A stretch of 64,000 nt of DNA, from assembly GCA_035772735.1 (NCBI GenBank), contig JASDFA010000019.1, positions 71,524,001 to 71,588,000 of the forward strand. Reading direction: 5' to 3'. The stretch's first letter is position 1; each line of letters starts with the position of its first letter. Made by a program: the position numbers and the translations under genes. The notes under the pieces are model-generated. The model was not told where the DNA came from and searched no databases. It saw only the letters and a program-made list of their open reading frames with translations. Shown piece after piece: positions 47,062-58,205 of the stretch. This stretch comes from Datura wrightii (taxonomy: Eukaryota > Streptophyta > Magnoliopsida > Solanales > Solanaceae).

Positions 47062-48637
47062 ATAGCGTGTTCCACGTGGAGGAGGGAAATAAGGAGTTGG
47101 TGAAGGATGTCCATCGGCTTGCAAGAATGCGAGTTAGATTGGTCGACTCGATCGATGGCGGTATGATCATGCGGAATGGGTCAGAATCATCCTTGGTGGT
47201 TGATGTCAAATCTAAGAAAGATGAAGATCCAGTTTTAAGGAAGCTGAAGGAAGTAGTGCGGAGTAAAAAGGTGGAGGTTTTCTCCCAAGGGGGAGATGGG
47301 GTGCTACAATACCCGGGTCGACTATGTGTTCTGGACGTTGATAATTTGAGGGTTTGGATATTGCATGAAGTCCATGGTACCCGATATTCTATCCATTCGG
47401 GATCCACGAAGATGTATCGAGACTTGTGAGAAATCTATTGGTGGGATGGTATGAAGAAGGATATCGCAGAGTTCGTAGCCAAATGTCTTAACTTTCAGCA
47501 AGTAAAGGTCGAGCATCAAAGATTGGGAGGCATACTTTAGGATATTAGCATCCCCAATTGAAAATGGGAAGAGATCAATATGGACTTCATTACATGCCTA
47601 CCTCGTACTCGACGACACTATGATTCCATTTGGGTTGTGGTAGACATGTTAACTAAGGCTGCCTATTTTCTACTGGTTAAGACCACGGATTCAATAGATG
47701 ACTATGCCAAATTGTATATTCAGGAGTTTTTTCAACTTCATGGAGTGCCTTTGTCTATTATTTTAGACCGAGGTACTTAGTTTACCTCCAAATTCTGGCG
47801 ATCCTTTCAGAAGGGACTTGGGACTCAGATTAAGCTCAGCACAACATTTCATCCGCAGACGGATGGCCAGGCGGAGCGGACAATCTAGACTCTTGAGGAT
47901 ATGTTGAGGGCATGTGTTATGGATTTTAAAGGTAGTTGGGATGATCATTTGCCCTTAATCGAGTTTTCTTATAATAACAACTATCACTCTAGTATCCAAA
48001 TGGCACCATTCGAGGCCCTCTATAGGCGGAGGGTAGATCTCCCATCGGATGGTTTGAGGTTGGTGAGGAAGCTATGATAGGGATAGATTCGGTTCACGAG
48101 GTGATGATGAAGGTTTAGTTGATAAAGGAACGGTTGAAAATTGGTTAGAGTCGTCAGAAATCATATGCCAATGTGAGGAGAAGAGACTTGGAGTTTGATG
48201 CGGACGACTGGGTATTTCTAAAGTTATCTCCCATGAAGGGAGTCGTGCAGTTTGGGAAGAAGGGGAAACTCAGTCCCTGCTATATTGGACCCTACTGGGC
48301 TGTGACGAGAGTTGGTAAAGTGGCATATGAGTTGGACTTGCCCTCGGAGTTATCTGCAGTTCATCTTGAGTTTCATGTGTCACTTTTGAAAGAGTGCTAG
48401 GGCGATCCAACTTTAGTAGTCCCGGTGGACGGCGTTGGTGTAAAGGATAGCCTCAGTTGTGAAGAAACTCCGGTAGAAATCTTGGATCGTCAGATTTGGA
48501 GGTTGATGAACAAAGAAGTAGCTTCAGTTAAAGTTTTATGGAGAAATCAACATGTTGAAGGATCTACGTGGGAAGCTGAAACGAATATGATGGCTAGATA
48601 CCCACACCTATTCTTTACCATCTCAGTCTTTGCTTGA
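47057..48637 (+). pseudogene. Element B2 pol, 3' part (integrase and chromodomain-like tail)
   Basis: It resumes the B2 frame after element C at MDSVFHVEEGNKELVKDVHR. The integrase zinc region (VHGTRYSIHSGSTKMY, then AKCLNFQQVKVEHQ) has a stop near 47427 and lost one zinc Cys (CLNF for CxxC). The catalytic triad is present at sequence level: MDFITCLP (47580 on), IILDRGT (about 47760, followed by a TAG) and GQAERTI (about 47870, followed by a TAG). A frameshift lies near 48030. The SH3-like KLSPMKGVVQFGKKGKL (48173-48400) and the tail QIWRLMNKEVASVKV, then WEAETNMMARYPHLF (48425-48637), complete it. The natural stop is at 48635. Confidence 0.9.
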
Positions 48638-48849
48638 GGTATTAGTTTTTGCCCTAAATCTCTAATCAGTTTTCGTGTTCCGTTCATGCGTACAAGTTTG
48701 TTGTATGATGTGGTAAATGTATGTGATGTCTGAATTCAGTTCAGTTATGTAGTTCTTTTTGGAGGTAGTCAATCCGTCAGTTTTCAACTTAAATGATCAG
48801 TAATTGTATATGGTGATAGCTTGTTTATGAGTTTTCTGCATGTTTCTAG

Positions 48850-48880
48850 CATTCGAGGACGAATGTTCCCAAGGGGGAGA
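48850..48880 (+). promoter_or_regulatory. Element B2 stem-loop and polypurine tract
   Basis: CATTCG-AGGA-CGAATG (48850-48865) and CCAAGGGGGAGA (48869-48880) precede the 3' LTR. Confidence 0.85.
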
Positions 48881-48883
48881 AAT

Positions 48884-50984
48884 TATTATACCCTGGGAAC
48901 CAAAGGATCAGACCCGGAAGTAAAAACGAAGAAAACTGGAAATTCGCACTAGGTCACAGAATGACTCATGTGGGGTGAACACGAGTCGTGGAGTGACTCG
49001 TGGTCAAGCAGGGCATGACTAAGTTTTGGTATGAGACCACAATCATGACTACGAGTCGTGGTTAGACCACACGACTCGTTAGGTCTCCCGTGGCCTAGGT
49101 GGACCAGTTGGCAAAAGGGGAAGGGTAGTGAAGACCACGGGTGGTGACCACGAGTCGCGGTCAGCCACCATGATTCATGGGGTCCCTTGTAGGATCGCCT
49201 AGGGAGTTTGAGGTAGTGAGTATGACGGATCCTAGCCACGAGTCGTGTCCCTTGGCAACGACTCGTGAGGTCCCTCGTTAGCGGGCCCTGGCAGTGTTTT
49301 TCCTGTAGTTTAATAAGGGTGTTTTCATAATTCCTAAGTTCCCAAGGACTAAACTACATCATTATAAGCTCTAAATGGGGTCTTTTAGGGGGTATTATCT
49401 CATGTTAGGCCTCATTCATGTATGCAAGAGTTCAGGGAGGAGGATAAAAGGTGATTCAAGGTGTTCTTCCCCAATTCCTCACAATTCCTCCTTAGGCTTT
49501 CAAGAGAGATTAAGAATCAGTGTTTTCAGGTATGTAAGATCATCAATTGGTGGTTCCTTCCACACCCATGCCCCTAAACTATGATTTTACGTATAAATTA
49601 CCCAAAACTCATAGGGTTTTGTAATTGATTTGTATAAAATTAAATGATTTAATTATGGGTCTTGTGATTTTGAAATTTTATCATAATCTACTGAGTTTGA
49701 TCATCTTTTGAGATTTAAATTGATTTGAGTATTGCTGATTTTGAATTTCTAAATAATTAAGCTTGATTATGCATGCCCCATTATAAATCAATTTATGACC
49801 CATTAATCCATCGGTGTTTTGATAAGCCCATCATGAATTATGAATTTATTTATGAATTTATTACATTATTCATTATGAACTTATGAATTTCAATCTATAT
49901 ACATGATTTACAAGTATGTATGAATTTTATCAATCATGAATTATGTTTTTGGCCAACCCACGGGCCTCAAGTCATGGCTAGTTCACGTATGTTCAAGCAT
50001 GTTTACGATTATCATGATTTACCTAGCCCATGGACTCATGTATGTATTATTATGGGTACTATATATATTTTGGGAGTAGTACCGAACACTGAGTAGGTTC
50101 GGGGCTCACGATTAAGCCCCAGACCTCATGAACTACGTGCCACCGTAGGTATGTTACGACCCTTTCATGTTTGTACCTGGACCAAATGGCCCTTTTCATG
50201 TGTGATCATGCCCTTCATGGTTCCTACCCTTGGAAAGGTACCAACACCCTCCCGACTAGGGTTAAAAGTCGGGTTTCATGTGTGCTCATGTGAGGATGTC
50301 GGTTAAGAGAATCTCCCACTGTTCCTCATGGTTTATGCATGCTATGACTATGTATGTTGGCTCAAGTCATGTTAAGTAAATTGCTTCTATTATGACTATG
50401 ATTATGTTATGTTACGAATGTATTAAAAACCTTGAGCCACATGATATGTTATTATGATTTATGATACAAGCATGATTTCCTACTCTTATGATCATTTATG
50501 AATTTCATATATATTTTAAATGTCCGTTTTATTTACCTTGCATACTCAGTACATTCCACGTACTGAACGCATACTTTCTATGTTGTATCATCATTTGATA
50601 CAGGTCCCAATTCTCAGGCTCATCCTCACCCGTTGCTAGTTCAGGATTGCTCTCAGCATACTTGGTGAGTCCTCATGTTCCGAGGGCTGCATGTTTACAC
50701 TCTATGTTATTTCGTTCAGTTTCTGGATATTGGATTAGTTGGGGAGTTGTCCCATCAATCCGCCTTTTGTGTTTAGAGGCTTATCAGACTACAAGTTGTT
50801 TTCGCCGTATTGTATAAGTCTTGTATTAATTTTCCCTTATGCTATGCTGTGACTACGTTCTTTATGTTGAGTCTTCCGCTCATGTGGTTGAATTAGATGT
50901 ATGCTCAAACCATGGGTCGACTTGGGGTCTCTTGGAGCTCCTTATCCCGTATCTATGATCCAGGTGTACGTTTTGATTGTGACA
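48884..50984 (+). repeat. Element B2 3' LTR
   Basis: About 2101 bp; starts TATTATACCC (TG mutated to TA), ends GATTGTGACA. The U3 word array is at 48960-49270, stem-loop I (CAGTAC/GTACTG, 7-nt loop) at 50547-50565, and a weakened stem-loop II at 50583-50603. Confidence 0.92.
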
Positions 50985-50989
50985 TCAGT
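50985..50989 (+). repeat. Target site duplication of B2, right copy (TCAGT)
   Basis: Exact match to 31209-31213. Confidence 0.9.
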
Positions 50990-51072
50990 ATTTGCATATG
51001 ATGAATGTTTGATTCTGAGTTTTCTGTGTGTTGCTAACATTCGAGGCCGAAGGTTCCCACGGGGGAGATAGT
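50990..51072 (+). other. Element B1 3' untranslated tail with polypurine tract
   Basis: Continuation of B1 after B2. CATTCGAGGCCGAAGG (51038-51053), a decayed pre-PPT stem-loop, and CACGGGGGAGATA are followed by solo LTR E at 51073. The segment aligns with B2's 48800-48882, which supports the nest reconstruction. Confidence 0.8.
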
Positions 51073-53795
51073 TGTAACACCCCGGATAGTTTGAGCGATA
51101 AAATCGTGCTCTCGAGGTAGGACTAAGAGTACATAGTAGGCTAATAAGAAAGTCTTATGAGTTATTTGAGTCACTCTATAGTCGTATTTAATATTGGATG
51201 TCGATCAAGTTGTAGAACAAAATTTGGAAAACGTTATTGCAAAATTTCCTTCTCTAGATTGTTTGAAATTTAGGTCAAATGTCTTGAAGCTTTTCTCCCA
51301 ATCTATAAGGAGTTAAGGGGTGTGCAACCTATCAAATTAAATATCTATGAGTCTAGTATGCAATTCATCAAATCATTTGTCAATCTGACTTCGGAACTGA
51401 GAGATATTCGCATTTTCACGAGACCATGCAAGCAGGCACCTCACAAGGGTCTAAGGCGGTGGAAGGCTATTTAAGCCCCTTTGGTCGGTTTTTCTTCATA
51501 CAAATTCATTTTCCAGATACATGATTCATAATATAACTCTCTCAAGGTTCTCTCCATGGTTTCCTTTGGGTTTTGGGGCTATAATCCATGGCTCAACATA
51601 ATTTTTATGTCGGAAAGTCGGGAATCGCATGTAGTTCGTAGTTTGGTGTCTTTTATGGGATGTTGGCGACTATTTCGTGGTGAAGCTGTTGGTAAGCCTT
51701 CTTTATTTTGTTCTCCTTAGTTTTTAATGTTGTTTATAGTTGTTTTAGAACCGATAGGGTGTTGTCTCAGAGTTTCTACCGTCGAATTCCTATGAATCTT
51801 GTCGGTTAAACTTCATTTGTCTTGTTTTATTGTTGAGTTGTGTTGGCTGCGTTTTGGCAGAATCTTGGACTGCCTTTAGGCATTAATTTCATGGTGTTTA
51901 AGGCTCAAGTTTTACTAGGCTTTAATCTAAGGTATGTTAGGCTTGTCCCTCCCTTTGTCGGCATGCATTTCATAGCCGTTAGCCGTCCGTGTTGACGCGT
52001 GTGTTGGCTGTTTTGCGATAGCTTGTGTTTTGCTATTATTGAACTATTTTGTGTTATTTTTATGATGATAATGGTGTGTATAAGGTGCTGGTTTTTTTGG
52101 TGGCTCGGACTTAAGTGTAGAGGATTGTGGTCATGGAAAATTGTTAGGCTCGGGTCGAGAGGTCGTGTGTAAGGCGTGTGGTTCTTGAGGCAAGTTGTGG
52201 GCTGTTTGAGTGAATAAGGTTAGTTTATTATATTGACAAGTGAATGAGGGATTATAGTGGTTAAGTTCAATGGCTGTGACGATGTTTTGTTATATTTGAA
52301 TCAGCAATTGTGTCGACCATATCGATGGCACGTGATGGCCGTGGTGACACTTGGGCTGACTTTGCCATGTACCTTGATGTTAGTAGTAAGTAGAGTGGCA
52401 TGTGGGATTTTTGTAAAGCTTGAGGATAGACTGGTTAGGATGGTAATCCTTAGTTTAGTTAGTGGCTCGTCGGTGGACTGCTAGATGTGAAAGAATAGTA
52501 TTGTGTTGTAATAGTCAGGTTGTGGGGTTTGAGAGACGATTTGGGATGTTTGAGAAAATATTATTATTCTTTTTTATTGTGAATATTTTGATTGTGTGTA
52601 TGTGGTGTTTGAGGCCTTGTGGCTTGTGGATACCCGATGCACAAGAGTTGTTCCAGCTAGGGATCGAGCCTGAGGTGCCGACGCACGAGAGTGTTTCTGG
52701 CTCAGTGGTTGAGCCCAAGTAGTGAAATGACCTATAGGGTTGAGAATGATGTCCTCCGTAGTTTCGGGTTGATACATGATTCGGGAGTGGTCCGACATGT
52801 CCGAGCCTTCCTGGGATCGCGATTGGTTCTTCCAGATGGATTGAGCTCTGCTAACTGTGAGCAACCGTGAGAGTGTCCGGCAGTGATTGATTGATGATGT
52901 TGATTAACTGGTGCTTACATGTGATTTGTTTGGCATTATATTGTGGTTATTTCTTGTGTTATTTGTTATCTGATAGCAGTGGAGGCTCGACGTTGGTTGG
53001 TGTTAGCTGAGGCCGTTGAGAGGTCTAGAGGCGATGACAGGTGCTGGGTCAGCTAGGTGCTGTTGTATTGTTCTTTACTTTTGGACTTGCCGGGCTTCTG
53101 GAGACCAGGTAGGTTCTGTGTGTATGTTTGCTTTTACTTGCTAGGCTTACGGGGGCTAGGTTCTCTGTGTATGTTTGCTTTTACTTGCCAGGATTATAGG
53201 GGCCAGGTAGGTTTTATGTGTTTACTTAAGTTCAATTCTCCTTCTGCTATATTTGGTATATCTGTTGATCTCTAATCTTAGTTTTCCAGTTTTTTCTGCC
53301 TTTCATGCTTTGTACATTATTGTACTAACGCCATAGTCGGGGCGCTGCATTCTTGCCTGCAGGTGATGGTGGGCTGTTAGATCTGGTTCTTGGTTGCTGA
53401 GTAGAGTTCCAGGTGAGTCAGTGTGCTCCAGTTCTTTCGGAGTTGCTAGAGGTTGAGTTATGGGTAGTTCAGGGCCCTGTCCGGAGCAGTTGATCTTTAT
53501 TATATTTTTAGAGGCTTGTAGACATTTGTTGTGGGTGTAACGTCATTGTTATAGGCCAGGTGGGCCATGTTGTATAGTTGTTCTTCAATTCTGTGGCTTC
53601 AACGACATATTGTATTTATTTTTCTTAGTTGGTCAGGTGAGCCAGCTACCGCTATAGTCTATCGTCTTATTCTGATTATATAGTTGTAGAACCTCATCGG
53701 CTCTTGCCTTTGTTTTATATTTTGGGCGTCAGGTATTCTCATATCAGGAGTGGCACCAGGTGCTAGTCATGCCTCCCCGGGTTTAAAATGTGACA
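51073..53795 (+). repeat. Solo LTR E
   Basis: 2723 bp, TGTAACACCCCGG to AAAATGTGACA, a different family from A and B. TATA-like CTATTTAAG is at 51468-51476. The 'gcgctgcattcttgcctgcaggt' region resembles the A LTR downstream of its hairpin. Flanking 5-mers are ATAGT (51068-51072) and ATATT (53796-53800), one mismatch. It sits between the polypurine tract and the 3' LTR of B1. Small frames at 52257-52864 have no recognisable product. Confidence 0.82.
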
Positions 53796-53799
53796 ATAT

Positions 53800-55869
53800 T
53801 GTTATACCTCGAGAACCCAAGGATCAGACCCGGGAGTCAAAATGCTGAAAAACTAAAATTTTGCACCAGGTCACAGGGTGAACCGTGAGGAGTGACCAAG
53901 AGTCGTGAGGTGACTCGTGGTCTAGCAGGGTTGGCAGGACTTTTAGAGAAGACTGCGGGCATGACCACAAGTCGTGGTCAGGCCTCACAACTCGTGAGGT
54001 CACCCATGGCCTGGACTGGATATTTTGGAAAGATGGTTGGGCTGTGTGGACCACGGATGGTGACCACGATTCATGGTGTCCTCATTGGGGTCCCAAGGTG
54101 AATTATGGCAGTGTACCTCACGAATCAGGGCCACGAGTCGTGGTCCTTAGCGATGAGTCATCTAGTCCCTCATGGGGACTGGCAGTTAGCAAAATTCTGC
54201 GATTTAAGTATGCGCTTTTCCATAATTCCTAAGTTCTAGGGTCCTATACTACGTCGTTTTAACACCAGAAAGGGTGGTTTAAGAGGGAATAGACTAGCAT
54301 AAGTCCTCATTCATGCATGCAAATGTTTGGGAAGGTGATAGAAGGGTGATCTAGGTGATTTCAAGGTGTTCTTCATCAATTTCCTCTTGGCCAATCTAGG
54401 GAAATTAAGCACTAGCTATTCTCAGGTATGTAAGGCTATCGATGGGTGATTTCTTTCACACCCATGCCAATTCTCTATGATTTCATGAAAATTCTATCAA
54501 AATTTAAGGGGTCTTGAAGTAGATTATATAAAAGCTTATTGTTAATGGGATATGTGGTTTTTGAATCTTATCATACACTAAGGGTTTTGATCAATTCCTA
54601 TGATTTAAATTATTTATAATTGTTGTCGATTTTGATTCCTTTTGAATTTAGTCTAATTATGCATGACTCATGATGAATTGATTTATGATCTACCTTCCTA
54701 TAATGATATTTACAAGCCCAGCACGAATTATGATTTAAACCATGGATTTTATCAATTACCCATCATGACTTTATGAATTTCAAACTATATGCATGATTTA
54801 CAAGTATGTATGGACTTTATGATTCATGAACCATGTTTTGGCCGAATCACGGGCCCTATGTCATGGCTAGTTCAGGTATGTACAATTATGTTTATGATTA
54901 TCATGATTTAACTATCCCATGAATTCATATATGTTATACTATGAGTACTACATATGTTTTGGGAGTAGTATCGAACACCGAGTAGGTTTGGGGCCTAGGT
55001 TCTATCCCAGACCTCATGAACTATGTGCCACCGTAGGTATGTTGGGACCTCCTATGGGAATCTCCCCGACCTAAGTGGCCCTTTTCCTGCTGATGTCACA
55101 CTTTCATGGTCCTACCCTTGGCATGGTATGGTCACCCTCCAGATTAGGGTTACAAGTCGGGCTTCATGTGTGCTCATATGGGATATGTCGATTAAGAGAA
55201 TCTCCCACTACTCCTCATGATTTAGGCATGTTTATGAGTATGTATATGGTCTTAAGTCATGTTAAATAAGGATTTTCTCTTACGATTATGATTGTATTAC
55301 GAATGATTTGAAAACCTTAAGCTTTATGTTATGATACAATATTTATGACATGAGCATGATGTACTACTCTTATGATCATTTATGAGATTTCTATATTTTA
55401 GATATTTGTTTTACTTACCTTGCATACTCATTACATTTCAAGTATTGACCGCATACTTTTTATGCTGTATCGTTTCATGATACAGGACCCGACACTCAGG
55501 CTCACCCTCCTCAGTAGTGCTTCAGATATTTCTACCAGCGTACTTGGTGATTCCTCATGTTCTGAGGGCCATATGTTTAGACTCTATGCTTTTCTTTCAG
55601 TTTCAAAATTGTTGGGTTAGTTGGGGAGTTGTCCCATTAACCCATCTTTCATGTTTAGAGGATTTTCAAACTATAAGTTGTATTCAGCCGTCATTTATGG
55701 ATTGTGTATTATCCTTTCTCTGCGTTTATGACATGTTTACGCTTTATTATGTTAAGTCTTCCGCTTATGTGATTGAATTAGTTGTATGCTCATGCCATGG
55801 GTTGACTTGGGGTCTCTCAGGGCTCCTTGTCCTGTGTCTACGATCTGGGTGTACGTTCGGGTCATGACA
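53800..55869 (+). repeat. Element B1 3' LTR
   Basis: TGTTATACCTCGAG to GGGTCATGACA, 2070 bp. The U3 array with CCACGAGTCGTGG (54131-54143) and related words is at 53880-54170. Stem-loop II, CTGTATCGT/ATGATACAG, is at 55465-55485. It shares long segments with the truncated 5' LTR at 24421-26234. Confidence 0.88.
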
Positions 55870-57997
55870 TCTCTCCACGAGTCATGGAGTGACTCATGAA
55901 GTGGAGTCTACTATGGAGGAAATCATGGTCAAGAGGTGACCACGAGTGGCAACCACGTGCCATGAAGTCACCTCACGACCTATGAGGTGAGTCATGGTCA
56001 AGGTGGTCAGAGATTGAAGGGTTGGTTTGCCGGAGACAATATGATGGGAGTCACAAGTCGTGGTGTACCTCACAACTTGTGAAGTGTGCCATCATCTGGC
56101 TAGTGAATTCAAGGTGGGAATTTCCAGTGAAGGTCACGAGTGGGTAATCATGAGTCGTCCCCAACCTCACGACTCGTGAGGTCCCCTGTGATGAGTGGAA
56201 GGGTCCTTTTTTCTGCATTTTTAGTAAAGTTATTTTAATAATTTGTAAACTCCTAAGCCCTAAACTATGTCATTTTAAGCTCTGTTAGGATAAGTAATTC
56301 TCTCCCATGCATACAAGATTAGAGGGTTCTATTGAAGATCAAGCTTGAGAATTCCCCTACTTTTTCCCCAAATCTCTTAGGCTTTCAAGAAAGAGTAAAA
56401 ACATCAGTTTAGCCAGGTATGTAGGGTTATGAATGGAAGTTTCTCTTCACTCTCATGCCCCAAATCCCTTCTCAATTCATGAATTTCAAGTGTATGGTTC
56501 TATGGGGTTTTAACCCAAAAGCATGAATTCTCTATGTTCAAATCATGGGTCAATTCTCTTCATGTTTCTAATGATGTTTAAAGATTCATGGGGAGGTTTT
56601 ATACTTATTTTGAAATACAATTCATGGTTTCTAGTTTTGAAAATATTATGCCTATTATGCAAGTTTCATGAAAATTTAAGATTAATCTATATTTTCAAGC
56701 ATGAGGAGACGTTTAGTATGAGAGGATGTTTATGAATTACCTATGTATGAATCCATGAATTTTGACTAGCAAGTCTATTTCATGCATGTTAAAGTTTGGG
56801 CAAGCCCACTTGATCTAAGTATGTTTTCATTATTTAGTTCGAGTTTATGATGTTAGCTTACCACATGGTTTTGGAGTCTAGACTCCCACTTTCAGCCTGT
56901 GGTATATTTTATAGCCAAGGCTCCTCATATTCCGATTTTAGACTATGTATGTAATTTCATGATGTTCTTCATTCAAAAATGATGGTTCAACTTTATTGAA
57001 AAATGATGAAGAGCATATGCATATTTTTGGGAGTAGTGTCTAGCACCGAGTAGGCTAGGGGTTTAGGGCAAACCCAAAGCATTAGAACTACATGCCAATG
57101 TAGGTTTATTCAGATTCATTAGGACCTTCCTTGTAAGCTTTCCCTTGCCCCTAATGAGCCTTCATCTTGATATCAATATCATGGTAGCGCCCTTAGCCTT
57201 GACAAGGCTTTGAACGACTCTGCCTACTTTAGTGTAATAGTTGGGATCACGTAAGCTCTATCGTGATTATGTCAGTTATATGACGAATCTTCCATTGTTC
57301 CTCATGATTTTAGTTATGCATGTTCATAAGTTACGATGACCCAATGTTCAGTTTATCGGTTATACTTATCATCAGTTTTGTCTTTGGGTTATTCGACTTA
57401 GTTATGAGATTCAGCTTATGTTTAATCATGTTTTCAGGTATCAACATGTAGTCCTTACTCTCAGAATCTTATAATGATATGATTTATGTTATGCATGTTT
57501 TCAGTTTATACTTACTTAGCCTATTTTACTTGCCTTGCATACTCAGTAAACATTCCAAGTACTGACCGCATACTCTATGTTGTATCATTTCATGATACAA
57601 GCACGGACATTCAGATTCAGTCTCGTCGCTATCCAGTTCCTAGAGTTTCACCAGCCATCTTGTTGGTGACTCCTCATCCTTCAAGGACTTCTTAGATGGT
57701 TGAGTTATCGTCATTTCAGTTTCAGATTTCTGGTGAGCTAGTTAGGGGTATTGTCCCATCAGCTCATTAGTTTGTTAGAGGATTATTAGACATAGTTTGT
57801 ATATTCAACTTCAGATTCAATGTTTGAGAGTTTTCATCTTTTAAAAGTCTTATTAGACTTTTGCTATTTCAGAATTTAGTCTTCTGCTTTATTTACGTTG
57901 AGCTTTAGTTTTTTATGTTCTTGTCACGGGTTGACTTGGAGCCATTTGTGTTTTTAGGTTCCGTGTTTAGATCTGAGCCTATTTTTGGATCGTGACA
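55870..57997 (+). repeat. Element F 5' LTR (5'-truncated)
   Basis: It begins at the exact end of the B1 3' LTR, already inside a word array (CACGAGTCATGG, then CTCACGACTCGTGAGG near 56160), and ends GGATCGTGACA. Stem-loop II has both arm ends changed, TTGTATCAT/ATGATACAA (57580-57600). B1 probably inserted into this LTR. Confidence 0.8.
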
Positions 57998-58001
57998 AAC
58001 T

Positions 58002-58013
58002 TGATATCAAAGA
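58002..58013 (+). other. Degraded primer binding site, element F
   Basis: TGATATCAAAGA matches TGGTATCAGAGC at 9 of 12 positions, 4 bp after the LTR end. Confidence 0.65.
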
Positions 58014-58205
58014 AAAGGTTCAGTGTGTCCTAAGGTGTCTGAAAGACGCATTAATTAGAGTCTTTTTCACGGGTGTGATGCGCGCCACACTTATGACGAA
58101 GAGGCTACAAAATGTTTTGGGAAATTTCCCTTGTTTCATGATCAATGTCGTGCGATGAAGCATCTCTTTGTTCTTCTAACTCATGATATACACATTTGCA
58201 GAATC

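Larger units (their letters stand above)
31214..50984 (+). mobile_element. Element B2: gypsy element inserted in B1, carrying element C
   Basis: LTRs 31214-33298 and 48884-50984, primer binding site, gag-pol split by element C (33507-36537 and 47057-48637), stem-loop plus polypurine tract, and perfect TCAGT duplications. It lies in the 3' untranslated part of B1. It belongs to a subfamily related to B1; its two LTRs resemble each other more than either resembles the B1 LTRs. Confidence 0.93.
24421..55869 (+). mobile_element. Element B1: gypsy element carrying nested insertions
   Basis: B1 consists of a 5'-truncated LTR (24421-26234), internal region 26235-31213, tail 50990-51072 and 3' LTR 53800-55869. 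The internal region stops at TCAGT (31209-31213) where B2 begins and resumes after the second TCAGT (50985-50989). The rejoined sequence aligns with the equivalent B2 3' region and runs into a stem-loop relic and polypurine tract. Solo LTR E separates that tract from the 3' LTR. About 230 bp of the 5' LTR are missing compared with 53800-54036, so there is no left target duplication. Confidence 0.85.

Noticed and set aside
52257..52864. Several 67-96 codon frames in LTR E
   Set aside because: Overlapping frames on both strands with no motif; LTR E is non-coding by position and termini.
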